NCBI RefSeq assembly: GCF_030326305.1
Contig: NZ_JACAKB010000016.1
Span: 1-64,000 of the forward strand
From: Myroides odoratimimus
GTDB lineage: Bacteria > Bacteroidota > Bacteroidia > Flavobacteriales > Flavobacteriaceae
DNA: 64,000 nucleotides
Direction of reading: 5' to 3'
Shown: piece after piece, positions 24,589 to 34,275 of the stretch
Numbering within the stretch: the stretch's first letter is position 1
How the letters are laid out: each line of letters opens with the position of its first letter
The notes under the pieces: generated by a model
Databases searched by the model: none
What the model was told of the DNA's origin: nothing
The model's input: only the letters and a program-made list of their open reading frames with translations
Translations under genes and position numbers: made by a program

Positions 24589-24644
24589 ATTATAATATTC
24601 TATGATATAAATCCCTCATGCCGAAGGCTAATCATTCCTATTTT

Positions 24645-25940
24645 TCAATTCTTAATTAATTTGGCTAGTTTCTCAGTCAATCTCTTTCTACTGAAATACT
24701 GCAGTCCCATAGCGAATACTTTTAATTGATTCTGTTGATACTGCTCAAAGTATTCTAATAGAATATCTCTGACCCTATCTTTCTCAGAATACAACACCAC
24801 TTTCCCTGTATTCGTTTCCTTTATGATATCGAAAAAATCAGAATCCTCAGGTCCTATTCCTAATATTGGACGTTCTGATGCCATATACTCAAATAACTTA
24901 CCAGGAATAATCGCCTTAGTGTCTTCTGAATCTATTTCAACTAACAACAGTACTTGTGAAGCACGCATCTGTCTCAATGCTTCAACATTATCTACATAAC
25001 CATGATTAACAACGCAGTCCTCTAGTTTAAACTCTTTAATGGTATCTAGAATCTGATTACTTACCTTCCCAACTAATTTTAGCTGAAATACTTCTTTAAA
25101 TGCCTTATTCTCTTTTCTTAACTCTGAGATAGCTTTCCATAAAACCCTAGGATTTCTATCAGATAAAAACGAACCAATATGTGCTAAAGTAAATTTCTCA
25201 TCTAGAGGTACTTTTCCAAGATTCGTAATATCATAACCATTCATAATCACAGTAATAGGCTTATCCGTTTTAGCTCGGAACTCCTCTTTAGTTGTTTTAC
25301 TAGTGACAATAATCTGATCTGCTTTATTTAAAACCTCTTTCTCCAACTCCAAATGCTTAGTTGCACTAGACTGATTTAGCTTTAACTCTTTATGATAGCC
25401 AATAGTTGTCCACGGATCTCTAAAGTCAGCTATCCATTGGATGTTTAACTGCTCTTTAAGAGCCATTCCTATCAAATGCATACTATGAGGAGGACCTGTT
25501 GTAATAACGGTCTCTATATCCTTATTTTCCTTTAAGTACTTAGATAAATAAGCTACTGAAGGTTTCACCCAACTTACTCTAGCATCAGGAATAAAGAAAT
25601 TACCTCTAACCCAAAGCAATAATTTATCTGTAAATGATTGTTTCTTTTTATCTGGAATAATACCTGCACTTAAAGTATCTGTTTTCTTCCCACTTACTAA
25701 TTTAGCCTTGCTATAAGGCTCACTAATAGGCTTCCTAAGAATCGTTATTTCAGGGCTTACCTCCTGATCATTACTAGAATCTAGCAATGGATAACTCGGA
25801 TTCTCTGGTATATACACTATAGGCTCTATATCAAAGCTAGGCAAGTATTTGACGAACTTTAACCAACGTTGTACTCCTGGTCCTCCTGCTGGAGGCCAAT
25901 AATAACTTATGATTAAAACTTTTTTCTTAGGCATACTCAT
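24645..25940 (-). CDS. Glycosyltransferase (GT-B fold, family 4-like), 431 aa
   Basis: A cytoplasmic GT-B glycosyltransferase. The N-terminus VLIISYYWPPAGGPGVQRWL, then KFVKYLP, is the typical acceptor-domain opening. The C-terminal domain has FTLAHIGSFLSDRNPRVLW, VNHGYVDNVEAL and the nucleotide-sugar motif GKLFEYMASERPILGIGPED, with the conserved Glu of EYMAS. The substrate is unknown; lipid-linked or surface polysaccharide assembly is likely. It is followed at 147 bp upstream by yfhO on the same strand. Its leader carries a repeated CGATTTCAC motif, also seen before the GT2 gene at 53,143. Confidence 0.88.
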   Translation of the reverse strand: MSMPKKKVLIISYYWPPAGGPGVQRWLKFVKYLPSFDIEPIVYIPENPSYPLLDSSNDQEVSPEITILRKPISEPYSKAKLVSGKKTDTLSAGIIPDKKKQSFTDKLLLWVRGNFFIPDARVSWVKPSVAYLSKYLKENKDIETVITTGPPHSMHLIGMALKEQLNIQWIADFRDPWTTIGYHKELKLNQSSATKHLELEKEVLNKADQIIVTSKTTKEEFRAKTDKPITVIMNGYDITNLGKVPLDEKFTLAHIGSFLSDRNPRVLWKAISELRKENKAFKEVFQLKLVGKVSNQILDTIKEFKLEDCVVNHGYVDNVEALRQMRASQVLLLVEIDSEDTKAIIPGKLFEYMASERPILGIGPEDSDFFDIIKETNTGKVVLYSEKDRVRDILLEYFEQYQQNQLKVFAMGLQYFSRKRLTEKLAKLIKN

Positions 25941-26086
25941 ACTACATTTTGTTTTTTTGTGAAATCGTTTTTCTGTGAAATCGTGAAGGTGTAAAGTCGT
26001 TAGTCTACTTTATCTATTGTTAGTTTATCTCGTCTTCTAAGTACATTATAGCCATAGAACAAGGCTTTCAACCGTAAACTGCAAAC

Positions 26087-28528
26087 CTACTCCTTCTTCT
26101 TAACTAATAGATATGCTCCTCCTACTGTAATTAAGAAAATAAGAATACTCGATCCTAGAGCTATTCTACTACCTGTTTTGATTACTTGTGGTTCAAAAGT
26201 AAACTCAATAGTGTGTTTCCCTTTTGATAACTCTATTCCTCTTAATACATAATCAACCGCAAAAATGGGTACTTCTACATTATCTACTTTAGCAATCCAA
26301 CCTTGTGGATAATAGATTTCAGAGAATACTGCTACTCCATCAGCGCTGTTATTTGACTCATAAACCATCTTATTAGGAACGTAACTTTTTAACTCAATAC
26401 GAGCTAAAGAATCCACAGCATACGTATCTTTTAGTTGAACATCTTTGAACATCGTTGTATTCAATACAGCCTGTTCTTTTGTTTTCAACTTATCCAATGC
26501 TTTCATTTCACCATTTGCATCTTGCACCTTTTGAACACTAGATACAAACCACGCATTTCCATTCGCATTATCATTTAATAGTGGAACATCACGTCCCTCT
26601 TCATCTTTCTGAATAATATACTTCACATTCATCATATTCAACACTTCCATATTAGAATGTTGATTCAATTGATAATCTGCTAACTCTTGCATTCTGCGAG
26701 GTTTCGCTGCATGATATCCACCTAAAGAATGGTGGAAGAATGAACTTCTCGCACTATTAAAGCCTCCATTTAACTCATATACTCTAAAATGCTCTGTATC
26801 ATTTAATATCACTTTATCAGCAGGTGTTGCTTGGAAAGGTTGAGACATTTGAGATGCTAGTACAAAGTTTGAGTCATTAACATATTTACGATCTACCAAC
26901 ACTAAGTCACCTACCATCAGTACACCAATAATAATTACTGCAATAACTGGTTTTATCTTTTCTTTAGTTGACAAGAACAAAGCTCCTGCAGCTAAAGCAA
27001 TTAATATAAAACTTCTGATAAGATCAGCGGTATACATTGCTTTTCTATCTTCTATTAAAGCACTGATAAATCCTGGTCCTATCTCACCATAAGCTCCTCT
27101 GTAATAACCGTCATTTAAGCCTGTAAAACTTAAAGATCCTTTTACTAAAAACAGCAATACTAAGATAGATCCAGCTACAATACCTGATTTCTTTAGAACA
27201 GATAATTGCTCTTGTTTTTCCAACTTACTATAAGCATATAATCCAATAATAGCTAAGGCAGGTACACATAATTCAAGTATTACTTGAATAGAAGACACTG
27301 CTCTAAACTTATTATACAATGGGAAATAATTAATAAAGAAATCTGTTAGAATAGAGAAGTTCTTCCCCCATGATAACAATAAAGAAAAGACTGCTCCTAT
27401 TATGAATACATATTTGATATTTCTCTTCTCAGCAAAGATACCGATCAAGAACAAAAAGAATACAACAGCACCAATGTAAGCAGGCGCAGCGACAATAGGT
27501 TGATCTCCCCAATAGGTAGGCGAACTACTTGCCATTTCTTTTGCTTGTTGATCATTAGCTCCAACTGACTTAAACAATTTATATACATTAGAATCCGTAT
27601 CTAAATGCTCATTATTCGCTCCTCCAGTCAAACGAGGTACTATCAAGTTTAAACTTTCAAAAATACCATAGCTATACTCTGTGATATAATCATAGCTCAT
27701 CGCATTAGAAGATTCTTTTACAGAACCATCAGGTTGATACGTTAGCTCACTATTACTACGAGTACTAAACTTAGTATATTCTGAAGTAGCCATCAGGTTA
27801 GTAGCATTCGCGCCTATACTCAGAATAGCGGCTCCTACTAATACAGCTATTGATGTACCAATCGCTTTATAATCTTTTTCTCTTATATATTTGACCATAT
27901 AAAATACTCCCACTACAATAAGTAATAATAGCAAGTAGTAGGTCATCTGGAAGTGGTTTGCACTAATTTCTAAAGCTGCTGCAAATAAAGTTAGTAATCC
28001 CCCTTTTATATAATGCTTTCTAAACACTAAAAGAACTCCTGCTAACACCATTGGCATATAAGCGATAGCATGAGCTTTAGCATTATGCCCTACTCCTAAA
28101 ATAATAATCAGATAACTAGAGAAACCAAAGGCTAGCGCTCCTATGAATGATCTCAAAGGTTTCATTCCTAAAGAAGCCAATAGAATATAGAATCCAATAA
28201 AATAGATAAATAAATAATCAGCAGGTCTAGGCAGAAAGCGAATTAAACTATCTAAATCTTTTACATAGTTGTGTGGAAACTTAGCTCCTAATTGATAGGT
28301 AGGCATACCTCCAAAAGCACTGTTTGTCCAATAAGGCTCTTCTTTAACTTGTTCTCTAAAGTCAATTTGCTCTTTTGCCATTCCAGTATATTGTACAATA
28401 TCGGATTGGTAAATTACCTTATTAGATAAAACAGGAGAGAAATAAAGTAGTGCTACTACTATAAAACCTAAAACCACTAATAGATGTGGATAAATTCTTT
28501 TAAACGTATTCGTTGTTTCTGATGACAT
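26087..28528 (-). CDS. YfhO-family integral membrane protein, 813 aa
   Basis: A large polytopic membrane protein with about 12 hydrophobic segments between residues 15 and 555, the last at about 785-808, and a periplasmic domain between about 560 and 780. The family shows motifs such as YWTNSAFGGMPTYQ and the SFFHHSLGGYHAAKPRRMQE region. YfhO proteins are GT-C-like and have been linked to glycosylation of lipoteichoic acid or other surface polymers in Gram-positives; in flavobacteria the substrate is unknown. The neighbouring glycosyltransferase is on the same strand, consistent with a shared envelope-glycan role (inference). Confidence 0.88.
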   Translation of the reverse strand: MSSETTNTFKRIYPHLLVVLGFIVVALLYFSPVLSNKVIYQSDIVQYTGMAKEQIDFREQVKEEPYWTNSAFGGMPTYQLGAKFPHNYVKDLDSLIRFLPRPADYLFIYFIGFYILLASLGMKPLRSFIGALAFGFSSYLIIILGVGHNAKAHAIAYMPMVLAGVLLVFRKHYIKGGLLTLFAAALEISANHFQMTYYLLLLLIVVGVFYMVKYIREKDYKAIGTSIAVLVGAAILSIGANATNLMATSEYTKFSTRSNSELTYQPDGSVKESSNAMSYDYITEYSYGIFESLNLIVPRLTGGANNEHLDTDSNVYKLFKSVGANDQQAKEMASSSPTYWGDQPIVAAPAYIGAVVFFLFLIGIFAEKRNIKYVFIIGAVFSLLLSWGKNFSILTDFFINYFPLYNKFRAVSSIQVILELCVPALAIIGLYAYSKLEKQEQLSVLKKSGIVAGSILVLLFLVKGSLSFTGLNDGYYRGAYGEIGPGFISALIEDRKAMYTADLIRSFILIALAAGALFLSTKEKIKPVIAVIIIGVLMVGDLVLVDRKYVNDSNFVLASQMSQPFQATPADKVILNDTEHFRVYELNGGFNSARSSFFHHSLGGYHAAKPRRMQELADYQLNQHSNMEVLNMMNVKYIIQKDEEGRDVPLLNDNANGNAWFVSSVQKVQDANGEMKALDKLKTKEQAVLNTTMFKDVQLKDTYAVDSLARIELKSYVPNKMVYESNNSADGVAVFSEIYYPQGWIAKVDNVEVPIFAVDYVLRGIELSKGKHTIEFTFEPQVIKTGSRIALGSSILIFLITVGGAYLLVKKKE

Positions 28529-28614
28529 TTATACTACTATTTAAGTATGCTAAAATAAGTAAATTTCAGATGGCTTTAAAGAGAAGCCTACAGATTTATT
28601 ATATATACAAAAAA

Positions 28615-28642
28615 GCCCTCAAGAAGCATTGCTCTTGAGGGC
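28615..28642 (-). terminator. Terminator of the DUF4834 gene
   Basis: GCCCTCAAGA / TCTTGAGGGC, 8-nt loop, T-run on the minus strand, 20 bp after the stop. Confidence 0.85.
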
Positions 28643-28661
28643 CTTAGATTGTATTCTTTAA

Positions 28662-28928
28662 TTACTTCGAATCAACTTCTTCGAAATCTATATACTCTCC
28701 AACAACTTTTGTTGAACGTGGTACCTTATTATGCTGAGTTGTAGTATCAGTATACGTTTCTGTTTCTTGATTGTTGTTATATGGATTGTACTGTTGTTGT
28801 CTTTGTTGAAAATTCTGTTCTGCTTTTTTTGCAGCCTTGTATATTAATACAGGAAACAAATAACGCATTGCTATTTTGAATGCATAGTATATCAGAACAA
28901 TAATAATAAGTGTTTTAATAAATCCCAT
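28662..28928 (-). CDS. DUF4834-like small membrane protein, 88 aa
   Basis: One N-terminal transmembrane helix (residues about 5-22, TLIIIVLIYYAFKIAMRYLF) is followed by a Gln/Asn-rich stretch and a conserved acidic C-terminal tail (VVGEYIDFEEVD). This matches the DUF4834 family typical of Flavobacteriia, whose function is unknown. It is a single gene ending at a strong terminator. Confidence 0.75.
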   Translation of the reverse strand: MGFIKTLIIIVLIYYAFKIAMRYLFPVLIYKAAKKAEQNFQQRQQQYNPYNNNQETETYTDTTTQHNKVPRSTKVVGEYIDFEEVDSK

Positions 28929-29111
28929 AATTTCCTTCTTTTTACCAAAAATAGTAATTATAAGCGCATAATAGCAATGATGGTTCTTAAATTATTGATA
29001 AATATGTTTAAGTATAGCCTCACATTCTATCTTATCGTTCTTTATACCTCTAGTTAGTTCTAAACCAATTAACCTCTTAATCCATTCATCACCAATTACT
29101 AGAAAGAAAGA

Positions 29112-29498
29112 CTACTTATTATTACCTTCTTGCCATTTAGCATATCCTCCATCTAGTTCATACACTGTTTTAAAACCTTGTTCTAAAAGAATATTTCTAG
29201 CTTTCTCACTTCTCTTTCCTGATTTACAGAAAATATAAACAGGTTCATCTTTAGACAATTCTTTTGTCTTATCAATAAAACTATCTTCTAATACATTGAT
29301 GTTCTTTGCATATTCTATTGTTCCCTCGCTAAACTCCTTATCTGTTCTAACATCAACTAACTGAACTTCTGTGTTCTCAATAGCTTTTTTAAAGCTTTCA
29401 TTGTTTAATAAATGTGCTGCTTTTTCTTGACTATAACCACTAATCGTTACTAGTATAGTGACAATAAACGAAAGCCAAAAAGCGTTATATTTCTTCAT
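29112..29498 (-). CDS. Exported rhodanese-like protein, 128 aa
   Basis: The start at 29,498 (MKKYNAFWLSF) gives a clean signal peptide ending SGYSQ; a longer frame upstream to 29,534 would disrupt it. One rhodanese domain follows, with VQLVDVRTDKEFSEGTIEYA and the active-site loop FCKSGKRSEKA, in which Cys is the persulfide carrier. The protein would act in the periplasm, perhaps in sulfur transfer or thiol homeostasis. It is divergent from hemN with about 90 bp between start codons. Confidence 0.85.
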   Translation of the reverse strand: MKKYNAFWLSFIVTILVTISGYSQEKAAHLLNNESFKKAIENTEVQLVDVRTDKEFSEGTIEYAKNINVLEDSFIDKTKELSKDEPVYIFCKSGKRSEKARNILLEQGFKTVYELDGGYAKWQEGNNK

Positions 29499-29563
29499 AA
29501 TATAGAATAGTTTATAGTTTAACAAAAATGACAAATATCATAGTATGCGATTTAACATTACTA

Positions 29564-29571
29564 TACATTTG
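29564..29571 (+). promoter_or_regulatory. hemN promoter, -7 box TACATTTG
   Basis: Matches TAnnTTTG and lies 20 bp before the ATG at 29,591. A transcript from here would start after the longer upstream ATG at 29,528, which supports the shorter protein. Confidence 0.5.
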
Positions 29572-29590
29572 TTACAAATATAAAATAAAT

Positions 29591-30952
29591 ATGTCAGTTT
29601 CTCTTATACAAAAGTATAATGTACCTGGTCCTAGATACACTAGCTATCCCACTGTTCCTTACTGGGATGAGACCTCTTTTTCTGCAGATAAATGGATTGA
29701 TTCTTTAAAGAGATCATTCGTTGAATCTAATCAAAAAGAAGGTATTAGTATCTATATCCATTTACCATTTTGCGAAAGCTTATGTACGTTTTGTGGCTGC
29801 CACAAGAGAATTACAAAAAGACATGAAGTAGAAAGTCCATATATAGATGCTCTTCTTAAGGAATGGGATTTATATTGTGCTTTATTTGATGAGAAACCCA
29901 TTATCAAAGAAATCCATTTAGGTGGAGGGACTCCTACTTTCTTTTCGCCAAAACACTTAACTAAACTAATAGAAGGTATTAAGGCTAAAGCTATTATCGC
30001 TGATGGATATGAGTTTAGCTTTGAAGGACACCCTAATAATACAACTAAAGAACACTTATCTACCCTATACAAGCTAGGCTTTAGAAGAGTGAGCTTCGGT
30101 GTACAAGATTACAACCCTGAAGTACAAAAAGCAATCCATAGAGAACAGAGTTTTCACAATGTAGCTAAAGTAACTTTATGGGCAAAAGAACTAGGGTACA
30201 CTTCTATTTCTCATGATATCATATATGGACTACCTTTCCAAAAGTTAGAACATGTAATCGATACTATCGAAAAGACGAAATCTCTTTCTCCAGATCGTTT
30301 AGCATTTTATAGCTATGCTCATGTGCCATGGATAAAAGGAAATGGTCAACGTGGCTTTAATGATGAAGATGTGCCAAAAGATGCTGAAAAACGTCAATTA
30401 TACGAAAAAGGAAAAGAGCTTCTTCTTAAGAACGATTATATAGAAATAGGCATGGATCACTTTTCTTTAAAGACAGATTCACTATACAGATCTATGAATA
30501 CTGGTCATATCCACAGAAATTTTATGGGATATACTTCTTCAAAGACACAAGTGATGATAGGATTAGGTGTTTCTTCTATCAGTGATAGTTGGTATGCTTT
30601 TGCGCAAAACGAAAAAGATATTGATACGTACTACAACCTTTTAGATCAAAATATTATTCCTGTAACCAAAGGACATATTTTAAACGAAGAAGATTTGATT
30701 ATTAGAAAACATATCTTAAATTTAATGTGTGCTTTATCAACTGATTTATCAATTGATATTGATAAAGTTGATTTCAAACCTGTGTTAGAAGAATTAAAAG
30801 AATTAGAAAAAGACCAGCTTCTTGAAATCAAAGAATATAAAATTAAGATTACTAAAAAAGGTCGCGCGTTTGTAAGAAACATTTGTATGGCTCTTGATTT
30901 AAGACTACAAAAAAACAAACCACAGAGACAATTGTTCTCGATGACTATCTAA
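29591..30952 (+). CDS. hemN: Oxygen-independent coproporphyrinogen III oxidase
   Basis: 453 aa from the ATG at 29,591 (MSVSLIQKYNVPGPRYTSYP), the usual HemN N-terminus. It is a radical-SAM enzyme that decarboxylates coproporphyrinogen III to protoporphyrinogen IX in haem synthesis without oxygen. The cluster motif is CESLCTFCGCHK (CxxxCxxC plus the extra C typical of HemN), and the SAM-binding region HLGGGTPTFF follows. The C-terminal HemN domain is complete. The 65-aa membrane gene follows 15 bp downstream, likely in the same transcript. Confidence 0.95.
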   Translation: MSVSLIQKYNVPGPRYTSYPTVPYWDETSFSADKWIDSLKRSFVESNQKEGISIYIHLPFCESLCTFCGCHKRITKRHEVESPYIDALLKEWDLYCALFDEKPIIKEIHLGGGTPTFFSPKHLTKLIEGIKAKAIIADGYEFSFEGHPNNTTKEHLSTLYKLGFRRVSFGVQDYNPEVQKAIHREQSFHNVAKVTLWAKELGYTSISHDIIYGLPFQKLEHVIDTIEKTKSLSPDRLAFYSYAHVPWIKGNGQRGFNDEDVPKDAEKRQLYEKGKELLLKNDYIEIGMDHFSLKTDSLYRSMNTGHIHRNFMGYTSSKTQVMIGLGVSSISDSWYAFAQNEKDIDTYYNLLDQNIIPVTKGHILNEEDLIIRKHILNLMCALSTDLSIDIDKVDFKPVLEELKELEKDQLLEIKEYKIKITKKGRAFVRNICMALDLRLQKNKPQRQLFSMTI

Positions 30953-30967
30953 TAAAAAATAAGTATA

Positions 30968-31165
30968 ATGAATAAGAATGTTGAGAAGATAATTACTTTC
31001 CTTGTGTTACTAGGATTAGTTTCTGGAATATATAATCTAGATATGGATAACCTATGGTCTATCCAACACAATTGGTTATCTTATATTGGTTTTATTATTT
31101 TTATAGCTTACCTAGTTTACTCTATAAAAAAAGCAGCTAAAATACAGGATCAAAAAAGCCTGTAA
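30968..31165 (+). CDS. Small membrane protein, 65 aa
   Basis: Two predicted transmembrane helices, about residues 8-24 (IITFLVLLGLVSGIYNL) and 36-56 (WLSYIGFIIFIAYLVYSI), with a basic C-terminus. It is not a family I can name. Its start is 15 bp after the hemN stop, so it is probably translated from the hemN transcript, which ends at the terminator at 31,222-31,255. Confidence 0.65.
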   Translation: MNKNVEKIITFLVLLGLVSGIYNLDMDNLWSIQHNWLSYIGFIIFIAYLVYSIKKAAKIQDQKSL

Positions 31166-31221
31166 TCTATACTTGAATTGTCATTTGTTTATTGTTTACT
31201 CTCAGGTAAACGATAGTATAA

Positions 31222-31255
31222 AAAAAGTCCTTAATCTCACGATTAAGGACTTTTT
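31222..31255. terminator. Bidirectional terminator
   Basis: AAAAAGTCCTTAATC / GATTAAGGACTTTTT, perfect 15-bp stem with a 4-nt loop, between the convergent hemN unit and acs. Confidence 0.9.
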
Positions 31256-31274
31256 ATTATGTACAACTATTTGA

Positions 31275-33185
31275 TTACTCAACTTTATTATTCATAATCA
31301 CTTCTATCACCTCTGGATTAATAAGTGTTGATACATCACCGAACTCTTTCGTTTCTCCATTAGAGATAGAGCGAAGTATTCTTCTCATAATTTTACCAGA
31401 TCTAGTCTTAGGAAGGCTATCCACAAACTGAATCTTATCCAACTTAGCGATTGGTCCAATATGACTTGATATATACTGATTAATCTCGCGTTTAAGATTT
31501 TCTCTATCACGAGCCTCTCCTTCTACTTTTAATGTAATAAATCCATATAAAGCATTTCCTTTGATATCGTGTTTATATCCTACTACAGCACTTTCTGCTA
31601 CAGCTGGATGCTCGTTAATAGCATCTTCTATAGGAGCTGTTCCTAGATTATGTCCAGAAACAATAACAACATCATCTGCACGTCCTGTAATTCTATAATA
31701 TCCTACTTCATCTCTTAAAGCTCCATCTCCTGTAAAGTATTTACCTGGAAACTGACCAAAGTAAGTCTCTTTATAACGTTCATGATCTCCCCAAATAGTA
31801 CGAGCCATAGAAGGCCAAGGGAATTTAATACACAATGAGCCATCTACCTGATTATCCTCTATCTCATTTCTCTTCTCATCCATTAATACAGCTTGTATAC
31901 CCGGTAATGGTAAAGTCGCATAAGTAGGCTTAGTAGGTGTAATAAATGGCAGTGGAGAAACTAAGATACTTCCTGTCTCTGTCTGCCACCAAGTATCCAC
32001 TATAGGACATCTTTTCTTTCCTACATGGTCATTATACCAGTGCCAAGCTTCCTCATTAATAGGCTCTCCTACTGAACCAATAACTCTTAAGCTAGATAAG
32101 TCATGTGAATTTACATAACTATAATCTTCTGTCATCAACGAACGAATAGCTGTAGGAGCCGTATAGAATTGGGTTACTTTATACTTATCAATGATATCCC
32201 AGAATCTACTAGGTGTTGGGTAAGATGGCACTCCTTCAAACATCACTGTAGTCGCACCATTTAACAATGGCCCGTAAATAATATAAGAATGTCCTGTAAT
32301 CCAACCACAGTCAGCAGTACACCAGAAGACATCCTCTTCTTTATAATCAAAAATATTTTTAAAAGAATAAGCCGTTTGCACCATATACCCTGCTGTAGTA
32401 TGCACCATTCCTTTAGGAGCACCTGTAGAACCAGAAGTATAAAGAATAAATAAAGGATCTTCTGCATCCATTACTTGAGCCACATGATTATTAGATGCTT
32501 CTTCTAATAAAGGAGCTAACCACATATCTCTTCCCTCTTTAAAAGCGACTTCAGCACCTGTTCTCTTCACAACAAGTACTTTCTCCACTCCAGGGCAAGA
32601 TTCTAATGCTTCATCAATAATTGGCTTTAAAGGAATAGTCTTATTCCCTCTAAAACTTCCATCAGAAGTAATAACAAATTTACATTCAGAATCATTGATA
32701 CGCTTTGTCACAGCAGACGAAGAAAAACCAGCGAATATAACACTGTGTATCGCTCCTAATCTAGCACATGCCAACATACTAACCGCTAATTCAGGAATCA
32801 TAGGAAGATAGATACATACTCGATCTCCTTTTTTAACCCCTTGTTCTTTCAGAACATTAGCCATCTTACACACTCTATTATATAAGTCATTATAAGTAAT
32901 AGTTTCTGCTTGTTCTTCAGGATTATTAGGCTCAAATATAATTGCCGCTTTCTCTCCACGTTTTGCAAGATGACGATCAATACAGTTCTTTACGATATTC
33001 AATTTAGCATTTACAAACCACTGAAATTTAGATTCCTCCATATCAAACTCGAATACCTTATCCCACACCTGATACCAAACGAAGTTTTCTTCTGCTATCT
33101 TTCCCCAGAACTTACGAGGTTCTCTAACGGATTTTTTATAGTGTTTAAAGTATTGTTCTAGATTCTCTATTTTATAATAACTCAT
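31275..33185 (-). CDS. acs: Acetyl-CoA synthetase (AMP-forming)
   Basis: 636 aa, full length. It activates acetate to acetyl-CoA by way of acetyl-AMP. Motifs seen are the P-loop-like YTSGSTGAPKGMVHTT, the core DTWWQTETG, YFTGDGALRDEVGYYRITGR, and the C-terminal catalytic and acetylation site lysine in TRSGKIMRRILR. The gene is alone between a terminator and a 130-bp upstream gap. It probably serves acetate re-use in stationary phase. Confidence 0.97.
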   Translation of the reverse strand: MSYYKIENLEQYFKHYKKSVREPRKFWGKIAEENFVWYQVWDKVFEFDMEESKFQWFVNAKLNIVKNCIDRHLAKRGEKAAIIFEPNNPEEQAETITYNDLYNRVCKMANVLKEQGVKKGDRVCIYLPMIPELAVSMLACARLGAIHSVIFAGFSSSAVTKRINDSECKFVITSDGSFRGNKTIPLKPIIDEALESCPGVEKVLVVKRTGAEVAFKEGRDMWLAPLLEEASNNHVAQVMDAEDPLFILYTSGSTGAPKGMVHTTAGYMVQTAYSFKNIFDYKEEDVFWCTADCGWITGHSYIIYGPLLNGATTVMFEGVPSYPTPSRFWDIIDKYKVTQFYTAPTAIRSLMTEDYSYVNSHDLSSLRVIGSVGEPINEEAWHWYNDHVGKKRCPIVDTWWQTETGSILVSPLPFITPTKPTYATLPLPGIQAVLMDEKRNEIEDNQVDGSLCIKFPWPSMARTIWGDHERYKETYFGQFPGKYFTGDGALRDEVGYYRITGRADDVVIVSGHNLGTAPIEDAINEHPAVAESAVVGYKHDIKGNALYGFITLKVEGEARDRENLKREINQYISSHIGPIAKLDKIQFVDSLPKTRSGKIMRRILRSISNGETKEFGDVSTLINPEVIEVIMNNKVE

Positions 33186-33258
33186 ATTTAGTTGTGATTT
33201 TTTTACGTTACATTTTTTTTAGCTCTTAAATATATGATTTTACTAATAAATAGCAAAA

Positions 33259-33300
33259 AGTCATACGATATTTTTATAATATAAAAACACCGTATGACTT
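33259..33300 (-). terminator. Terminator of the nitronate monooxygenase-like gene
   Basis: AAGTCATACG / CGTATGACTT with inner complementary A/T runs, 20 bp past the stop at 33,320. Confidence 0.75.
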
Positions 33301-33319
33301 CCGTTATTTAAAATAATCT

Positions 33320-34261
33320 TTATAGCTGAGCTATTTCTTTCTTTGCTTGATCAAACTCAGCAATGATATTTTTAACAATATCACCTACTGGTTCTATTTT
33401 ATGAATTAGTCCAGATATTTGTCCCACCTCTAGTTCTCCTTCTACCAGATCTCCTTCAAACATTCCTTTTTTAGCACGAGCTCTACCCAAATATTCTTTT
33501 AATTCTTCTACTGAAGGATTCTTAGCATACAAGGCTTGAAGCCCTGCATAAAACTCATTCTTAATTAAGCGCACAGGAGCAAGTTCTTTCAATGTAAGAA
33601 CAGTATCTCCTTCTTGTACATCTAACAGAAGATTCTTAAAATTATCATGTGCGGAACTCTCCTCTGAGACAATAAATCGAGTCCCCATTTGCACTCCATC
33701 TGCTCCTAGTATCATCGCTGCTAACATTCCTCTACCTGTAGCGATACCTCCTGCAGCGATTAATGGTATAGAAATCTTCTCACGAACCATAGGAATTAAA
33801 GTAAGTGTAGTAGTCTCTTCTCGACCATTATGCCCTCCAGCTTCAAAACCTTCCGCAACTACAGCATCAACACCAGCCTCCTGTGCTTTTAAAGCAAATT
33901 TAGAAGAACTTACGACATGCACTACAGTAATACCGTGTTCTTTTAAAAAAGAAGTCCATGTCTTAGGGTTTCCTGCGGAAGTAAAGACTATTTTTACTCC
34001 TTCTTCTACAATAATGTTCATGATTTCCTCAATATTCGGATATAACATTGGAACATTAACTCCAAACGGTTTATCAGTTGCTTTCTTACACTTTTGAATA
34101 TGTTCTCTTAGTACTTCAGGATACATTGACCCAGCTCCTATAAGCCCTAAACCACCAGCATTACTAACGGCACTAGCTAACTTATAACCACTGTTCCAAA
34201 TCATCCCTCCTTGCACTATAGGGTGCTGGATTTTAAAAAGATCTACTAACTTATTTTTCAT
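33320..34261 (-). CDS. Nitronate monooxygenase / FabK-like FMN protein, 313 aa
   Basis: The ATG at 34,261 (MKNKLVDLFKIQHPIVQGGM) is chosen because the longer reading would overlap mnmA. It has a TIM-barrel FMN fold with IVQGGMIWNS, AEGFEAGGHNG (catalytic His) and PLIAAGGIATGRGMLAA and GADGVQMGTRF for phosphate binding. It is either a nitronate monooxygenase, which detoxifies nitronates with O2, or an enoyl-ACP reductase II-type enzyme; sequence alone does not separate them. It lies 14 bp downstream of mnmA on the same strand, so it is co-transcribed. Confidence 0.85.
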   Translation of the reverse strand: MKNKLVDLFKIQHPIVQGGMIWNSGYKLASAVSNAGGLGLIGAGSMYPEVLREHIQKCKKATDKPFGVNVPMLYPNIEEIMNIIVEEGVKIVFTSAGNPKTWTSFLKEHGITVVHVVSSSKFALKAQEAGVDAVVAEGFEAGGHNGREETTTLTLIPMVREKISIPLIAAGGIATGRGMLAAMILGADGVQMGTRFIVSEESSAHDNFKNLLLDVQEGDTVLTLKELAPVRLIKNEFYAGLQALYAKNPSVEELKEYLGRARAKKGMFEGDLVEGELEVGQISGLIHKIEPVGDIVKNIIAEFDQAKKEIAQL

Positions 34262-34275
34262 TGTATTTTGGTTGT

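Larger units (their letters stand above)
24332..24644. other. Intergenic region with two terminators
   Basis: 313 bp between convergent uvrA and the glycosyltransferase. It contains the uvrA terminator (24,374-24,406), the terminator at 24,551-24,588, an ATTACGAATTACGA copy of a dispersed intergenic motif at about 24,346, and no gene. Confidence 0.5.
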
